Part shown: positions 51,575 to 61,939 of the stretch, piece by piece
How positions within the stretch are numbered: the first letter of the stretch is position 1
Layout of the letters: each line of letters opens with the position of its first letter
Source of the DNA: an uncultured Opitutales bacterium
Lineage (GTDB): Bacteria > Verrucomicrobiota > Verrucomicrobiia > Opitutales > Seribacteraceae
NCBI GenBank assembly: GCA_943789375.1
Contig: CALSTX010000014.1
Span: forward strand, 62,001-126,000
DNA length: 64,000 nucleotides
Direction of reading: 5' to 3'
Position numbers and translations under genes: made by a program
The notes under the pieces: model-generated
What the model was told of the DNA's origin: nothing
Database searches by the model: none
What the model saw: the letters and a program-made list of their open reading frames with translations, nothing else

Positions 51575-53311
51575 TCATTTTGTAGGATTTTTTTTTCCCT
51601 CTTCGGTCATTTTTCTATGGGCTGTGAGTTCGGCCCATGACAGAGTTCTGTCCGCATTCGTATCAGCAGATGGATTTTTCTTAAAGTATTGGTCCTTCCA
51701 GTACTCATTACTCTTTGTTTTTTCTGGAATACTTTCAGGAATGATTGATAAAAGTTGCTTACGAAATCCGGTTAATTTTTTCTCAAATTTTGAATTCTGA
51801 GCCAAGTTGTTCCATTCGTGATCATCTTTGGCAGTGTGATAAAGTTCTTCCTTTCCATTCTCGTAGCGAATATATCGCCAATCCTTGAAGCGAAGGGAAT
51901 AATTCTGAAAAGCAGGATCATAGTACTGTGCCCATTTGTAAAGAGCAGTAATGGCATAGTCTGGTCCTTTCCATTTTCCATTTTTAGGATCTTTGAGGAA
52001 TGGTTTCATTGAAAAACCGTCTAAAGGACGACCCTTGTCATTTTTCATGGTATTGTCGGATAACCCACACAAGTCGAGTAGGGTGGGGTATAAATCGACC
52101 AGTGAAACAGGTTGTTCGCATTCCTTATCTTCCTTAGACACACCTGGTGCTCTTATAATAAGCGGTACGCGAGTACTTTCCTGCCAAAGTGAGTTTTTAT
52201 AGAGGTAATCTTTCTCACCATTTCCCCAACCGTGATCACTGGTGAATATCACAATGGTGTTCTTGTCTAGACCTGTTTCGTTCAGAGTTTCCAAAATCTC
52301 TCCCACTAAATCATCGACTGATGCGACCGATGCAAGATAGGCCTGGATAAATTTTTTTAAGGCCAATTCACGGTCTCCACCGTAAGATGCAATAAGGCTG
52401 TCATACATTTTGGTTCCCCGATCCCCACTGCGATCATCTTCCTTTGAGGTTACAGTATTTTTAAAAGTATCTTCTACATCTGCTTTAAGAATTTTTGGCA
52501 GTTTAATAGATTCTATGGGGAATAGGTTAAAGTACTTTTGAGGTACAATTAAAGGAGTGTGTGGCCGCACAAAACCAACACCCATGAAGAAGGGTTTTTC
52601 CTCTTTCGATATGGCAAGTTCATTGAGTCGTTTTACTGCCCACTGGGCATTAAGTTCATCACCAGTTGGATCACGGTCCTCGTCTGAATTATATTTCATT
52701 TCGCGTTGCTTTTTCCAACCACCAGTAATCCATCTGTAGTTTTTTCCGGTATCGGATGATTTTTTATTCGTTACATTTTCCAATGGTCCGAAGTTTCCAT
52801 CGATAATACCAAAGTCATCCCTGAATGGTTTGGGCACACTTAGATTGGGAATCTTATCCTTGCCGTTAAAAAGAAAAGGACCGTAGTCGGACGGATGTCC
52901 ATACTCCTTCCATTCTTGCCGATCCCGGCTATGCATCACTTTTCCGGTACCTAGGGTATGGTAGCCATTTTCTCCGAAATGAACCATCATAGTCCTTGAA
53001 TTTTTAAGAATTTCATTCTTATCCCAGTCCTCAAAACCGAATTGTTGAGAAGTGTGTGGGTAAATTCCTGTGGCAAAACTTGCACGGGAAGGATTACAGA
53101 TTGGAATGTTGCAGTGTGCCTGCGTAAAGGTAACACCGCTTTCAATTAGCTTTCGAATGTGGGGTGTCCTTGCTTGCGGGTGCCCCCCCATGGTTTCAAT
53201 GAAGTCGTTAAGATCGTCGCAAACAATCAGTAAGACATTTGGTTTTTTCATGGAAAAAGAACAGGGCATTGTGAAGAGGCTTACTAAAAAAATAACACAA
53301 GCTTGTTTCAT
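51575..53311 (-). CDS. Type I sulfatase (iduronate-2-sulfatase-like), secreted
   Basis: NVLLIVCDDLNDFIETMGGHPQARTPHIRKL, CNPSRASFATG (formylglycine C-x-P-S-R), TSDHGWGNGEK. Confidence 0.93.
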   Translation of the reverse strand: MKQACVIFLVSLFTMPCSFSMKKPNVLLIVCDDLNDFIETMGGHPQARTPHIRKLIESGVTFTQAHCNIPICNPSRASFATGIYPHTSQQFGFEDWDKNEILKNSRTMMVHFGENGYHTLGTGKVMHSRDRQEWKEYGHPSDYGPFLFNGKDKIPNLSVPKPFRDDFGIIDGNFGPLENVTNKKSSDTGKNYRWITGGWKKQREMKYNSDEDRDPTGDELNAQWAVKRLNELAISKEEKPFFMGVGFVRPHTPLIVPQKYFNLFPIESIKLPKILKADVEDTFKNTVTSKEDDRSGDRGTKMYDSLIASYGGDRELALKKFIQAYLASVASVDDLVGEILETLNETGLDKNTIVIFTSDHGWGNGEKDYLYKNSLWQESTRVPLIIRAPGVSKEDKECEQPVSLVDLYPTLLDLCGLSDNTMKNDKGRPLDGFSMKPFLKDPKNGKWKGPDYAITALYKWAQYYDPAFQNYSLRFKDWRYIRYENGKEELYHTAKDDHEWNNLAQNSKFEKKLTGFRKQLLSIIPESIPEKTKSNEYWKDQYFKKNPSADTNADRTLSWAELTAHRKMTEEGKKNPTK

Positions 53312-53393
53312 ATTTTCTGAGAAAAGTATTAAATACTACCATATGCAATTTTATCTCAGAACCAAGGATAAAGCAGCCAGTCACTCAATCCTT

Positions 53394-54710
53394 TTAGTTG
53401 GTGGCCCTTTTTTGATTCCGTATTTTTTTCCAATGGGCCAATCGCTTAGCTATGAGAGATTCCGCACCTTCATCTTTCGGGTGGTACAGATTTAATTCCT
53501 TTTCCAAATAGGATTGGCCAGAAATGTTATCAGGATAATCGTGACTGTATTGATACCCGGTCGTCTCACTCTTTTGGTACTTCTTATTGCGTCCATGGCG
53601 GTCGCGAATGGATGGAGGAATTGATTGAACGGGATCACTTTGAATCGCCTGTCTGGCCGCGGCAAGGGCGAGGGTGGCACTGTTACTTTTGGGGCAGGTG
53701 GCAAGGAAGATAACGCAATGAGAGAGGGTCAGTTCGCATTCCGGGATGCCAATAGTTTCACAGGCACGAAAGGTGGCGTCAGCTATCAATAAGGCCCTGG
53801 AGTCCGCTAGTCCCACATCTTCGGATGCGAAAATGACAAGCCTACGGGCGATAAACCGGGGATCTTCTCCACCCACCAGCATTTTGGCCAGCCAATAAAG
53901 AGCGGCATCAGGGTCATTTCCCCGCATGCTTTTTATCAAGGCTGATGCCGTGTCGTAGTGCTCGTCTTCATCCCGGTCATAGCGTATGCTTCTCTCCTGG
54001 GCAAAAAGAGTCACTTCATCTTCCGTAAGCTCTCCTTTATCCGCCAAACCCTCCGCCACAGTTTCCAGGATATTGTAGGCTTTACGCAAATCTCCTTCTG
54101 CGATTTTTGCTACCTGTAGAATGGCTTTCTTTTGGGCTTTTAATTTTCGTTTCCCCAGGCCGTACTCTTCATCTTTTACGCAGGCAAGAAGGGCATCCTT
54201 TACCTGGTCAACGGAGATTGGTTTGAGGGTGAAGAGTTGGCTTCTGCTCAAAAGGGGGTCATTTACATAATACCTCGGGTTGTGAGTGGTGGCTCCTATC
54301 AAGCGGGCCTCTCCCGTTTCGATGTCCGGTAGAAGCAGGTCTTGTTGGGCTTTGTTAAAACGGTGGATTTCATCCACAAATAAGAAGCACTTGCCGGCAC
54401 CATAATACTTGGCCAGTTTGAGGGATTCCCGCAATTCGGTCACATTCGAGGTGACCGCATTTAGTTTGATTAACTTACATCCGCTTTCCTCGGCAATCAC
54501 TGTGGCTAAGGTGGTTTTCCCCGTGCCAGGTGGTCCGGCAAGTATGAGGTTGCCCACCCGGTTTTCCCGAATCAGTTTTGGCAGGAGGCATTCTTTCCCG
54601 AGCAGGTGCTCCTGACCTCTTACATCCTCTATTCTTTTGGGGCGCATGCGTTCCGCCAAAGGTCTTAAGTTTCCTGTAGTTTGCGAACTGCTGGTGTTGG
54701 GAGAATTCAT
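53394..54710 (-). CDS. rarA: Replication-associated recombination protein A (RarA/MgsA)
   Basis: [59 protein letters not shown]. Confidence 0.95.
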   Translation of the reverse strand: MNSPNTSSSQTTGNLRPLAERMRPKRIEDVRGQEHLLGKECLLPKLIRENRVGNLILAGPPGTGKTTLATVIAEESGCKLIKLNAVTSNVTELRESLKLAKYYGAGKCFLFVDEIHRFNKAQQDLLLPDIETGEARLIGATTHNPRYYVNDPLLSRSQLFTLKPISVDQVKDALLACVKDEEYGLGKRKLKAQKKAILQVAKIAEGDLRKAYNILETVAEGLADKGELTEDEVTLFAQERSIRYDRDEDEHYDTASALIKSMRGNDPDAALYWLAKMLVGGEDPRFIARRLVIFASEDVGLADSRALLIADATFRACETIGIPECELTLSHCVIFLATCPKSNSATLALAAARQAIQSDPVQSIPPSIRDRHGRNKKYQKSETTGYQYSHDYPDNISGQSYLEKELNLYHPKDEGAESLIAKRLAHWKKIRNQKRATN

Positions 54711-54878
54711 GACTGGCTACCTTTTATGTCCAAACAAAGAATCATAATGTGTCAAATTTTTGAATCTTTCTTTTTCGTTACTACCAACCTTTGAAACTAG
54801 CATCATGGTGTTCTTTTTACATTGATTTTCGAGTAATGCGAGCAGGTAAGAATAGCTTCGTGAAATTTAGAAAAAAAA

Positions 54879-54904
54879 GGGCGTGGTTTGCCCAAACCAC
54901 GCCC
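54879..54904 (-). terminator. Intrinsic terminator reading on the minus strand
   Basis: GGGCGTGGTTTG-CC-CAAACCACGCCC inverted repeat with A8 on its 5' side (T8 downstream on minus strand). Confidence 0.75.
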
Positions 54905-55060
54905 ACCTAAACAAGATAATTTATTTCAATATTATGAATAATTCTTATCTTTTGCCTTAAGTTATTAATGTACATCAATAAAATCATATTCTTTCACCAT
55001 AAGTGTACCTTTTTTGTACCACTTGGTATAAATGATTACCAAGACTCATGTCCCAAAAAA

Positions 55061-57684
55061 TTAGCGGAAAGCGAGATAGGAAAAATTCATGATGCCACCA
55101 GTGCTTCCCGGTTTGACAAACCGTACATAGATATCGCCTTTTTCATTTGTCGACTGGATCGAGATCTTTTGTTCTTCAAACTGGTTCCAGCTTCCATTTG
55201 GTAACACGGTAGTTATACCCAGAAGTTTTCCTTTTTGGCCGTGTAGACGAATCTCAATATCTCCACCGGTGCCAGCACTGGTTACGCCTAAGGCAATTTG
55301 GTTTATCCCCGAAAGGTTTATATTTTCATAACACAAAAACGCATCGTGCCTGATATGAGTGACAGCTTTTTCACCTATTTTTAGACCTTGGTGACGATTC
55401 GCGGCATTGCCCTTGAGCAGGGTAGGGCGAAGGCGGATCAAATCTGACCCATGGAGTGGGCCAAGAGGCAAACGACCATTGTCGAGGTAACTGGCTTCCA
55501 CAAGTAATGTTGAGGGGGTGCCCGGGGAGTATCCTTTGGGTTCATGAATGGTGAAATCTCCTTCTTCTCCGGAAAGGGAATCATCCTGGGCTTTGGATAA
55601 GGAGAAAATCCAGTTCACCATTTCTTTGGCTTCGGCAGGGAATGCTGAGGGTGTGGCATCATTGGAATCTGTCCCCAAACCCCGGAGGATCCTTTGAGGA
55701 TTCTTTGGGCCGCTTCCGACTTTGCTTTTTTACTATCCTTGTATTTTTCAGAAATGGCCGTAAAGGTTGGCCCAACCAGGACCTTGTTCACGGCGTGGCA
55801 GTTGAAGCAGTCGCTGGCTTTCATTAGGCTAAGCCCCGGATGGCTTCCCGCGGATAACCCCAGCGAATCAAGTTTTCCTGAAACCGTTTCATTGACCAGT
55901 TTGGTGGCGATGGAGATACGGGTTGGATCAATGTTTTGATCTTCATGGTCGGTAACGGCAACTTTCCATTTGATGGGTTGATTAAAATGGAAAAAGTCTC
56001 CGTCCCTGGGGGATACAAAAGAGACATCAGGCTTTTCATTTCCCACAGACAGGGAAATACTTGATTGATGCGAGGCACCCTTGAGGTCTTTTACGGTCAG
56101 GGTAACCTGAATAGTACCAAAATCATTAAAAATCAGGGTGGGGTTGGCTTCTTCGGATAAAATACTTCCATCACCCGGGGTTTTTCTCCACTCGTATGAC
56201 AGGCTGTCCCCTGGGTCGGGGTCGGTGGACCCCTTGCTGGAAAATTTTACGGTCAGCGGTGCCTTGCCCGCGTTTTGACTTGCGGAAATTTTTCCTACGG
56301 GTGGGCGGTTGCCTCGGATGTAATCTACCCGTATGAGTTTGCAGTTTTCATTTTTACCCCAGGTGGTCCCGTATTCAATGAGGTAGAGGGCTCCATCAGG
56401 GCCGAAATTCAAATCGATGGGGCGGATGAAGTTGTACTCAGGCATGAAGGGTTCCAGTTGGACCAACTTTTCATTTTCATCCAGGTGTGCGGTAAAGATC
56501 CAGTTTCGGGTCCACTCATAGATAAAGAGACAATTGTCAAAGTGCGGGTGAAGCTGGGTCTTGCTTGGCAATTTTGGTTGGTGGTGAAATACAGGCCCCG
56601 CACACGCAGTTCTTCCCCCGGTGCCTAATACTTTAAATTCCGGTGTTCCTTTGGTCCGGTACCAGATAAAAGCGGGCTCTGCCGGAGGGAGGATCACTTT
56701 TTTATCCACATACCTGGAGTTGTTTACAGGGGCTTCCCGGTTTTGCGGTGGGTAGAGGGTCGAGGTGTTGAAATCCCGCATCGGGTAGGCAAAATTATTG
56801 CCAACAAAATAAGGCCAACCAAAATTGCCCGCTTTCTTCGCCTGGTTGATTTCATCATGGCCCGCGGGGCCATGGTCGCTCTCTTCATAGGCATCCGGGC
56901 CGACATCTCCCCAGTACAGGCTTCCGGTCTTTTGGTTTACACTTATACGCCACGGGTTTCGGCATCCCATGATAAAGATTTCAGGCAGGCCCTGGGAGCC
57001 GTCTTTGGGGAAGAGGTTGCCGTCAGGGATTTCCAAGCTCCCATTGGCTAGGGGGCGAATTCGAAGAATTTTACCATTGTGATTGAATGGATTGGCTGAT
57101 GATTTTTCTGCACTGTAGGAAAGTCTTCCGGGCCGGTCGTCGATCGGGGCATAGCCCTTGGAGTCACCGTGGGGTACAGTGTTGTCACCCGTGGAAATAA
57201 AAAGGCATCCGTCTGGGGCAAATTCCAGGGATCCGGCGTGATGGGCTCCGGTGCCGTTAGGCTCATGGAATACAAGCAATTTTTTTTCGCTGCCCTCGAC
57301 CAGTTTGTTACCTGACAGAGTAAAACGGGATGTCCGTTGGGAGGTCATCCCGGGCGGAGAATACTGTAAATAAACCCAGTTGTTTTCTGTGAAGTTTGGG
57401 TCAAGGGCCAACCCGATCAATCCAACCTCCCCTTTACGGGCCACTTCAAACTTTTTAATTTCGGTAAGTTCCTGTGTCTTGGGGGAATACACCTGAAAGC
57501 TACCGTCAAGTTCGATCAAAAAGATGCGACCGTCTGGGGCCACTTCAAATTCCATCGGGCGGTTTAACCCACTGATAACTGTGGTGGGGGTCAGTCTACC
57601 TGGATCATAATCCTCACTGGCAACAACAGCAGCAGTAGTGGTGAACAATAAGGTGAAAAGAGCTAAAACACGCGAGGGCAACAT
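55061..57684 (-). CDS. Frameshifted glucose/sorbosone dehydrogenase-PKD-cytochrome c-C-terminal ligand-binding-like protein (two ORFs: 55615..57684 and 55061..55678)
   Basis: ORF1: ISGLNRPMEFEVAPDGRIFLIE..., PKD domain, heme site CFNCH, GSSGVWGQIPMMPHPQHS; ORF2 resumes cytochrome c end PAEAKEMVNWIFSL. Adding 1 nt near 55638-55640 restores one 874-codon ORF. Confidence 0.85.
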
Positions 57685-57990
57685 AATGGTAGCAAGGAGG
57701 CGGTAATAATTTTTAAGTGAAAAAAAATCTCAAACTAATCCTTGTGGAAGGTGTAGCAAATCGTAATTTGCGAAAAAAACTTGTTAATTTACGACACAGA
57801 GGAGGGCACGTTCGTGAAGTCGGTCTAGCTTGTTATGCGTTGAAAAGAATGTATCTGCCTCAGCCGTTGTGACTCTATAAATTGGATCTACTTTTTATCC
57901 AATGCGGGTGATTGCCGAAGACTTTGCGTTTTATTCCTATCCCATTGCCCCAAGGGGGAGTTTCGTTTATCGTGCCATAATCAAACTCAC

Positions 57991-59397
57991 TTACTCTAAG
58001 TTTCGTTTAATCGAAGCAATGGTATCAGATAACGCTGCGATGTCATTTTTTCTTCGGAGGTAGATGAGCTTGCCATCTTCTGGGCATCCAAAAGATGAAA
58101 CCCAGCCCAACCCTTTTTGTTCATGGATCAGGTGGACTGATTGAAGCCAAGATTTAATTCTTTCTAAATTTACTAACATACGGTTTCCTTCTTCGGGAAT
58201 TTTCAAATGCTGGACATGAGGAACCCGGCGGGTAACTTTGCCAGATTTGTCTTTGTGCTCAAACCATGTGATTTCAGCGGTTTGGCAAGTGCTCCAAAAA
58301 GAAAGTTTGGAGAAATCAATGCAACCTTCCACAATGGCATGAGCCATGGCTTCAATTTCAGGCATGGCAGCTTCAGCAAAGCTTATATTTTGCTCGGATG
58401 AAAACACTTTTTCTGCATCGATCAAAATCTGTGCTTTCTCATCAATAGACTGAGCAATTGCCTCAATCATTGAATATTTCATTTGTGCCTTGAGGTTCCC
58501 CTGCAGCATCAGGTCCATTGCGCTGAATGCAGGAGTTTTCAGGTTCTGGCCATGAGTGGTGTCTGCTGAGGGAGACTGGGGGTCAATCAGATCAGGGTCT
58601 TCTTCTGTCCCTGACCATTCTTGGATGATAGCAGGGGCTCCTCGATGAGTACCAGTAAGGATAAATTTATCTCCTTCAGATAAGATTTTTGTTTTACTTT
58701 TATTTTCACTTGCGAACTCGACTTTTCCTTCGGTTACTTTTGTGAGAACGGTGGTTTGGCGTTCAAGGTTTTTGATGATCACTTCAAATCGAGTGCCTAA
58801 GTCAATGAATTCCCCAACTGGAGTAAGCAGGGAAAAACTTCTTGGTTTGCCTTGGTGCGCAATGTCAACCTTGCCTTCGATGACTTCTAATGTCTGGTCG
58901 TCTATGACTTGAAAATAGGCAGGCCCTTCGATGTTGGCGAAAGTGTTGGAAGGAAACTTCAATTTAATCTTTCCATTTTTCAAATAGAGAGGTTGGGAAG
59001 GTACAGTATCCCCCATAGAAAGTTGGGTTCCTCGCCATTCAGGGTGTTCAGTCGAAGATATTGCAACCTGAGAAGGCTTTGTAGGAGCTAAGCCAAAGTA
59101 GGCAAAAACTAAAACCGCGGCTGCCCACCCCAACCAAGCTGGCGGTCTTGGTTTCTTTTCTTGTTGAACTGAGGGGAAGGGAAGGGGATTTCTTTCTGGT
59201 CTGGTATAGCTGGAAAGGACCGCATGGGTTTCGAGGCAATCCTGATAATATTTCCTGAGGTCCTTGGATTTTAAAAAAGATTCCTGTAATTTGTGAAAAT
59301 CTGATTTGGAGATGTCTCGATCGATCAGTTTCCACACAAGTTGTTCTTCTGGTTTCATACTTAGGCGGGGTTGGATTTTAAATTTTCCTGAATGCAA
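57991..59397 (-). CDS. FecR-like anti-sigma/regulatory protein with an unrecognised C-terminal domain
   Basis: Single TM (WLGWAAAVLVFAYFGLAP), FecR motif (VGEFIDLGTRFEVII), partner sigma gene upstream. Confidence 0.8.
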   Translation of the reverse strand: MHSGKFKIQPRLSMKPEEQLVWKLIDRDISKSDFHKLQESFLKSKDLRKYYQDCLETHAVLSSYTRPERNPLPFPSVQQEKKPRPPAWLGWAAAVLVFAYFGLAPTKPSQVAISSTEHPEWRGTQLSMGDTVPSQPLYLKNGKIKLKFPSNTFANIEGPAYFQVIDDQTLEVIEGKVDIAHQGKPRSFSLLTPVGEFIDLGTRFEVIIKNLERQTTVLTKVTEGKVEFASENKSKTKILSEGDKFILTGTHRGAPAIIQEWSGTEEDPDLIDPQSPSADTTHGQNLKTPAFSAMDLMLQGNLKAQMKYSMIEAIAQSIDEKAQILIDAEKVFSSEQNISFAEAAMPEIEAMAHAIVEGCIDFSKLSFWSTCQTAEITWFEHKDKSGKVTRRVPHVQHLKIPEEGNRMLVNLERIKSWLQSVHLIHEQKGLGWVSSFGCPEDGKLIYLRRKNDIAALSDTIASIKRNLE

Positions 59398-59882
59398 TGT
59401 TGAAGTTTATAACGAAGGCGTAATAGTTTCTGGGACAGTGCATTAGCAGTGACTCCTTCTTTTTCCGCCATTTGCTCAACACTTAGATTGTTGCGGTATC
59501 TTTCGAGCAATATTTCACGGTTTGGTTCCTTCAGCTTGGATAAGCACTGTTCCATGGCTACCTCTCTTTCTGAGTGGGTATGTTCATCCGGGTTTTCTTG
59601 TCCCATCATTTCAATGAGCTCTGGGTTAAAAAGTAATCTTTCCCTGCTTTTATCCCTACAGTAAGCCATCGCTTGAAAATAGCACACCCGGTAGGCCCAT
59701 TTAAGGAAGATTGTATTGGTGTCCCAGTCTGTTCGCTTAATCCACAGTAGTTTATTGCACTCTTGGAGCACATCGTCTGTGGATGGAGAGTTTGCCAATA
59801 ACTTGGCGACATATCCACGCATTTTTGGCTGAGCTTTAGTCAGTTCATTTACAAAAATACTATAATCTTCGTTTTCTTTCAT
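59361..59882 (-). CDS. ECF-type sigma-70 family RNA polymerase sigma factor
   Basis: LLANSPSTDDVLQECNKLLWIK, LSVEQMAEKEGVTANALSQKLLRLRYKLQHCI. Confidence 0.9.
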   Translation of the reverse strand: MKENEDYSIFVNELTKAQPKMRGYVAKLLANSPSTDDVLQECNKLLWIKRTDWDTNTIFLKWAYRVCYFQAMAYCRDKSRERLLFNPELIEMMGQENPDEHTHSEREVAMEQCLSKLKEPNREILLERYRNNLSVEQMAEKEGVTANALSQKLLRLRYKLQHCIQENLKSNPA

Positions 59883-59979
59883 AGGTGGACATTACTTATA
59901 CCACAACTAGGAAGAATATGACCTTACTTTTTTCCCGAAAAAAAGAAATCAAGGTTTCCAAAGGAAACCGTAGTCCAGG

Positions 59980-61068
59980 TTATTTATCGAGAGTTATCGT
60001 TTGCCCCTTTCGGAACGAATCATCCGCTGCTAAAACAATTTCACTCGCCCTGATTGCACTGTCCTGGTGTTCGGTAAGGTCGGTTTTTTGAAGTACCCCA
60101 TCGAGAAAGAAAAGCTGTTCCCTTCTGCATAGTTCGTCATGATCAGGTTCATCTTCCAAATCAATATATTCATCGTCCTGCTCCCATTCTCCTTGTTCAT
60201 TTTTTTGGCTGCGATGAACCAAAATTCGTTCTGTTTTTGTATGGGCATCAACCGAAGATGAGCTTCCCCGGGATCCTGCATCGGCTGCCACAATGCTCGC
60301 ACTTCCAAGTGGTCCCACCACATCCTTTATAAAGAACGCAGTTTCACTCATCATCGGGCCCCAACCTGCTTCATACCAGCCAATACTGCCATCCTCAAAA
60401 GTTACCTGGAGATGACCGTAATTAATCTTACCTGCCGGAAGTTCATCACTGAGCTGAGCCCCTAAACCAGAAACCCGGGTTGGGATAGCACCAGTCATCT
60501 GGCACATTACATCCACATAATGTACGCCACAGTCAACGATCGGAGAAATTGAGGAAAGGAGACTTTTATGCGTTTCCCAGTTTTTTCCGTAAGACTGTTG
60601 GTTCAGATTCATTCTCATCACCAGCGGTTTACCGAGAGACTTAGCCACTTCCACAAATTTGATCCAGCTTGGGTGCTGACGGAGAATATAGCCCACAACC
60701 AAGGCCTTTTTCTTTTCCCGGGCTAGTTCCACAAGTTCCTTGCACTGGGCAGTATTTTCGGCGAGGGGTTTTTCTGTGAAAACATGACAGCCAGCGTTAA
60801 GGGCTAAGCGAGCAAAAGGATAGTGGGTATCCGGGTAGGTTGAAATACAGACAGCATCTGGCTTGAGCTCCACTAATGCTTTTTCGTAGTCATTCACCTC
60901 AGCGGTGCCTGTTGGCAGTTCAGCCATTAGGCTTGCCCGAGATTCTGGAGTCCTTGTACAGACCGCAGCAATTTCAAACTCGGGGATTGAAGCATAAGCC
61001 AGGGCGTGAGATCGGCCCATATTTCCTGCACCCACGACAAGGACACGAATTTTAGAGGAATCTGTCAT
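59980..61068 (-). CDS. Gfo/Idh/MocA family oxidoreductase
   Basis: RVLVVGAGNMGRSHALAYASIPEFEIAAVCTRTPE, HVFTEKPLAENTAQCKELV. Confidence 0.93.
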   Translation of the reverse strand: MTDSSKIRVLVVGAGNMGRSHALAYASIPEFEIAAVCTRTPESRASLMAELPTGTAEVNDYEKALVELKPDAVCISTYPDTHYPFARLALNAGCHVFTEKPLAENTAQCKELVELAREKKKALVVGYILRQHPSWIKFVEVAKSLGKPLVMRMNLNQQSYGKNWETHKSLLSSISPIVDCGVHYVDVMCQMTGAIPTRVSGLGAQLSDELPAGKINYGHLQVTFEDGSIGWYEAGWGPMMSETAFFIKDVVGPLGSASIVAADAGSRGSSSSVDAHTKTERILVHRSQKNEQGEWEQDDEYIDLEDEPDHDELCRREQLFFLDGVLQKTDLTEHQDSAIRASEIVLAADDSFRKGQTITLDK

Positions 61069-61080
61069 TGATCTTTTTGG

Positions 61081-61890
61081 TTATCGACGGACCCAATCAG
61101 AAGGACTGTGTTTTTCAGTCAGTTGCTCCTGCATTTTTCCAACAAATTGGTAATAGTCTCGAAGCTGCAATTTAGAGGCGGCGGCCTCATCGATTAAAAT
61201 GGTGGTGCGTTGGTGCAGTTGCAGGGCGGAAGCTGGGCAAAAAGCAGAGAGAGGACCTTCCACCATATCGCGAACCGCATCTGCCTTGTTTTCACCTTGG
61301 GCAACAAGGATGACACGCCTCGCGTCTAAAATCGTTTTAATTCCCATAGTAATCGCCAGCTTTGGCTGAAATTCATCGGCCGTGAAAAAGCGCGAATTAT
61401 CCTCAAAGGTTTGCTCCGTTAAGGTTTTGACACGAGTCACCGATCCGAGGCTGGAAGTGGGCTCATTGAACCCGATATGTCCATCTGTCCCCACACCCAA
61501 TACCTGAAGGTCGATACCCCCCGCTTCTTCAATCTTTTGCTCATAAGCAGGACCTGTCTCTAAAGGGTTTTCTGCCATGCCATTGGGGACATGGGTATTG
61601 CCGAGGTCGATATCGATATGCTTGAACAAATGCTTGTTCATAAAAGTTCGATAACTTTGAGGATGATCATCTGGTATCCCCACATATTCATCGAGATTAA
61701 AAGTTTTGACTTTGGCAAAGCTCAACCCCTGCTCTTGGTGTCGCCTGCAAAGTTCTTGGTACAGGCCAAGTGGGCTTGATCCAGTGGCAAGGCCGATAAC
61801 CGAATCTCGGAAGGTTGTAATTTGAGATTCAACAAGATCTGCACTTTTGCGATCGAGAGATTGAGAGTCTGGGAAAATGAGAACTTCCAT
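61081..61890 (-). CDS. nagB: Glucosamine-6-phosphate deaminase
   Basis: VIGLATGSSPLGLYQELCR, FNLDEYVGIPDDHPQSYRTFMNKHLF, GVGTDGHIGFNEP. Confidence 0.93.
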   Translation of the reverse strand: MEVLIFPDSQSLDRKSADLVESQITTFRDSVIGLATGSSPLGLYQELCRRHQEQGLSFAKVKTFNLDEYVGIPDDHPQSYRTFMNKHLFKHIDIDLGNTHVPNGMAENPLETGPAYEQKIEEAGGIDLQVLGVGTDGHIGFNEPTSSLGSVTRVKTLTEQTFEDNSRFFTADEFQPKLAITMGIKTILDARRVILVAQGENKADAVRDMVEGPLSAFCPASALQLHQRTTILIDEAAASKLQLRDYYQFVGKMQEQLTEKHSPSDWVRR

Positions 61891-61939
61891 AAAAAAAAGG
61901 GGCGTTAGAGAGGCGAACTTTTACAATTCAAAATAATGA

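Noticed and set aside
57717-57872. 51-codon GTG-start ORF VKKNLKLILVEGVANRNLRKKLVNLRHRGGHVREVGLACYALKRMYLPQPL in the gap upstream of the dehydrogenase
   Set aside because: No recognisable family, non-ATG start, short; cannot be separated from chance.
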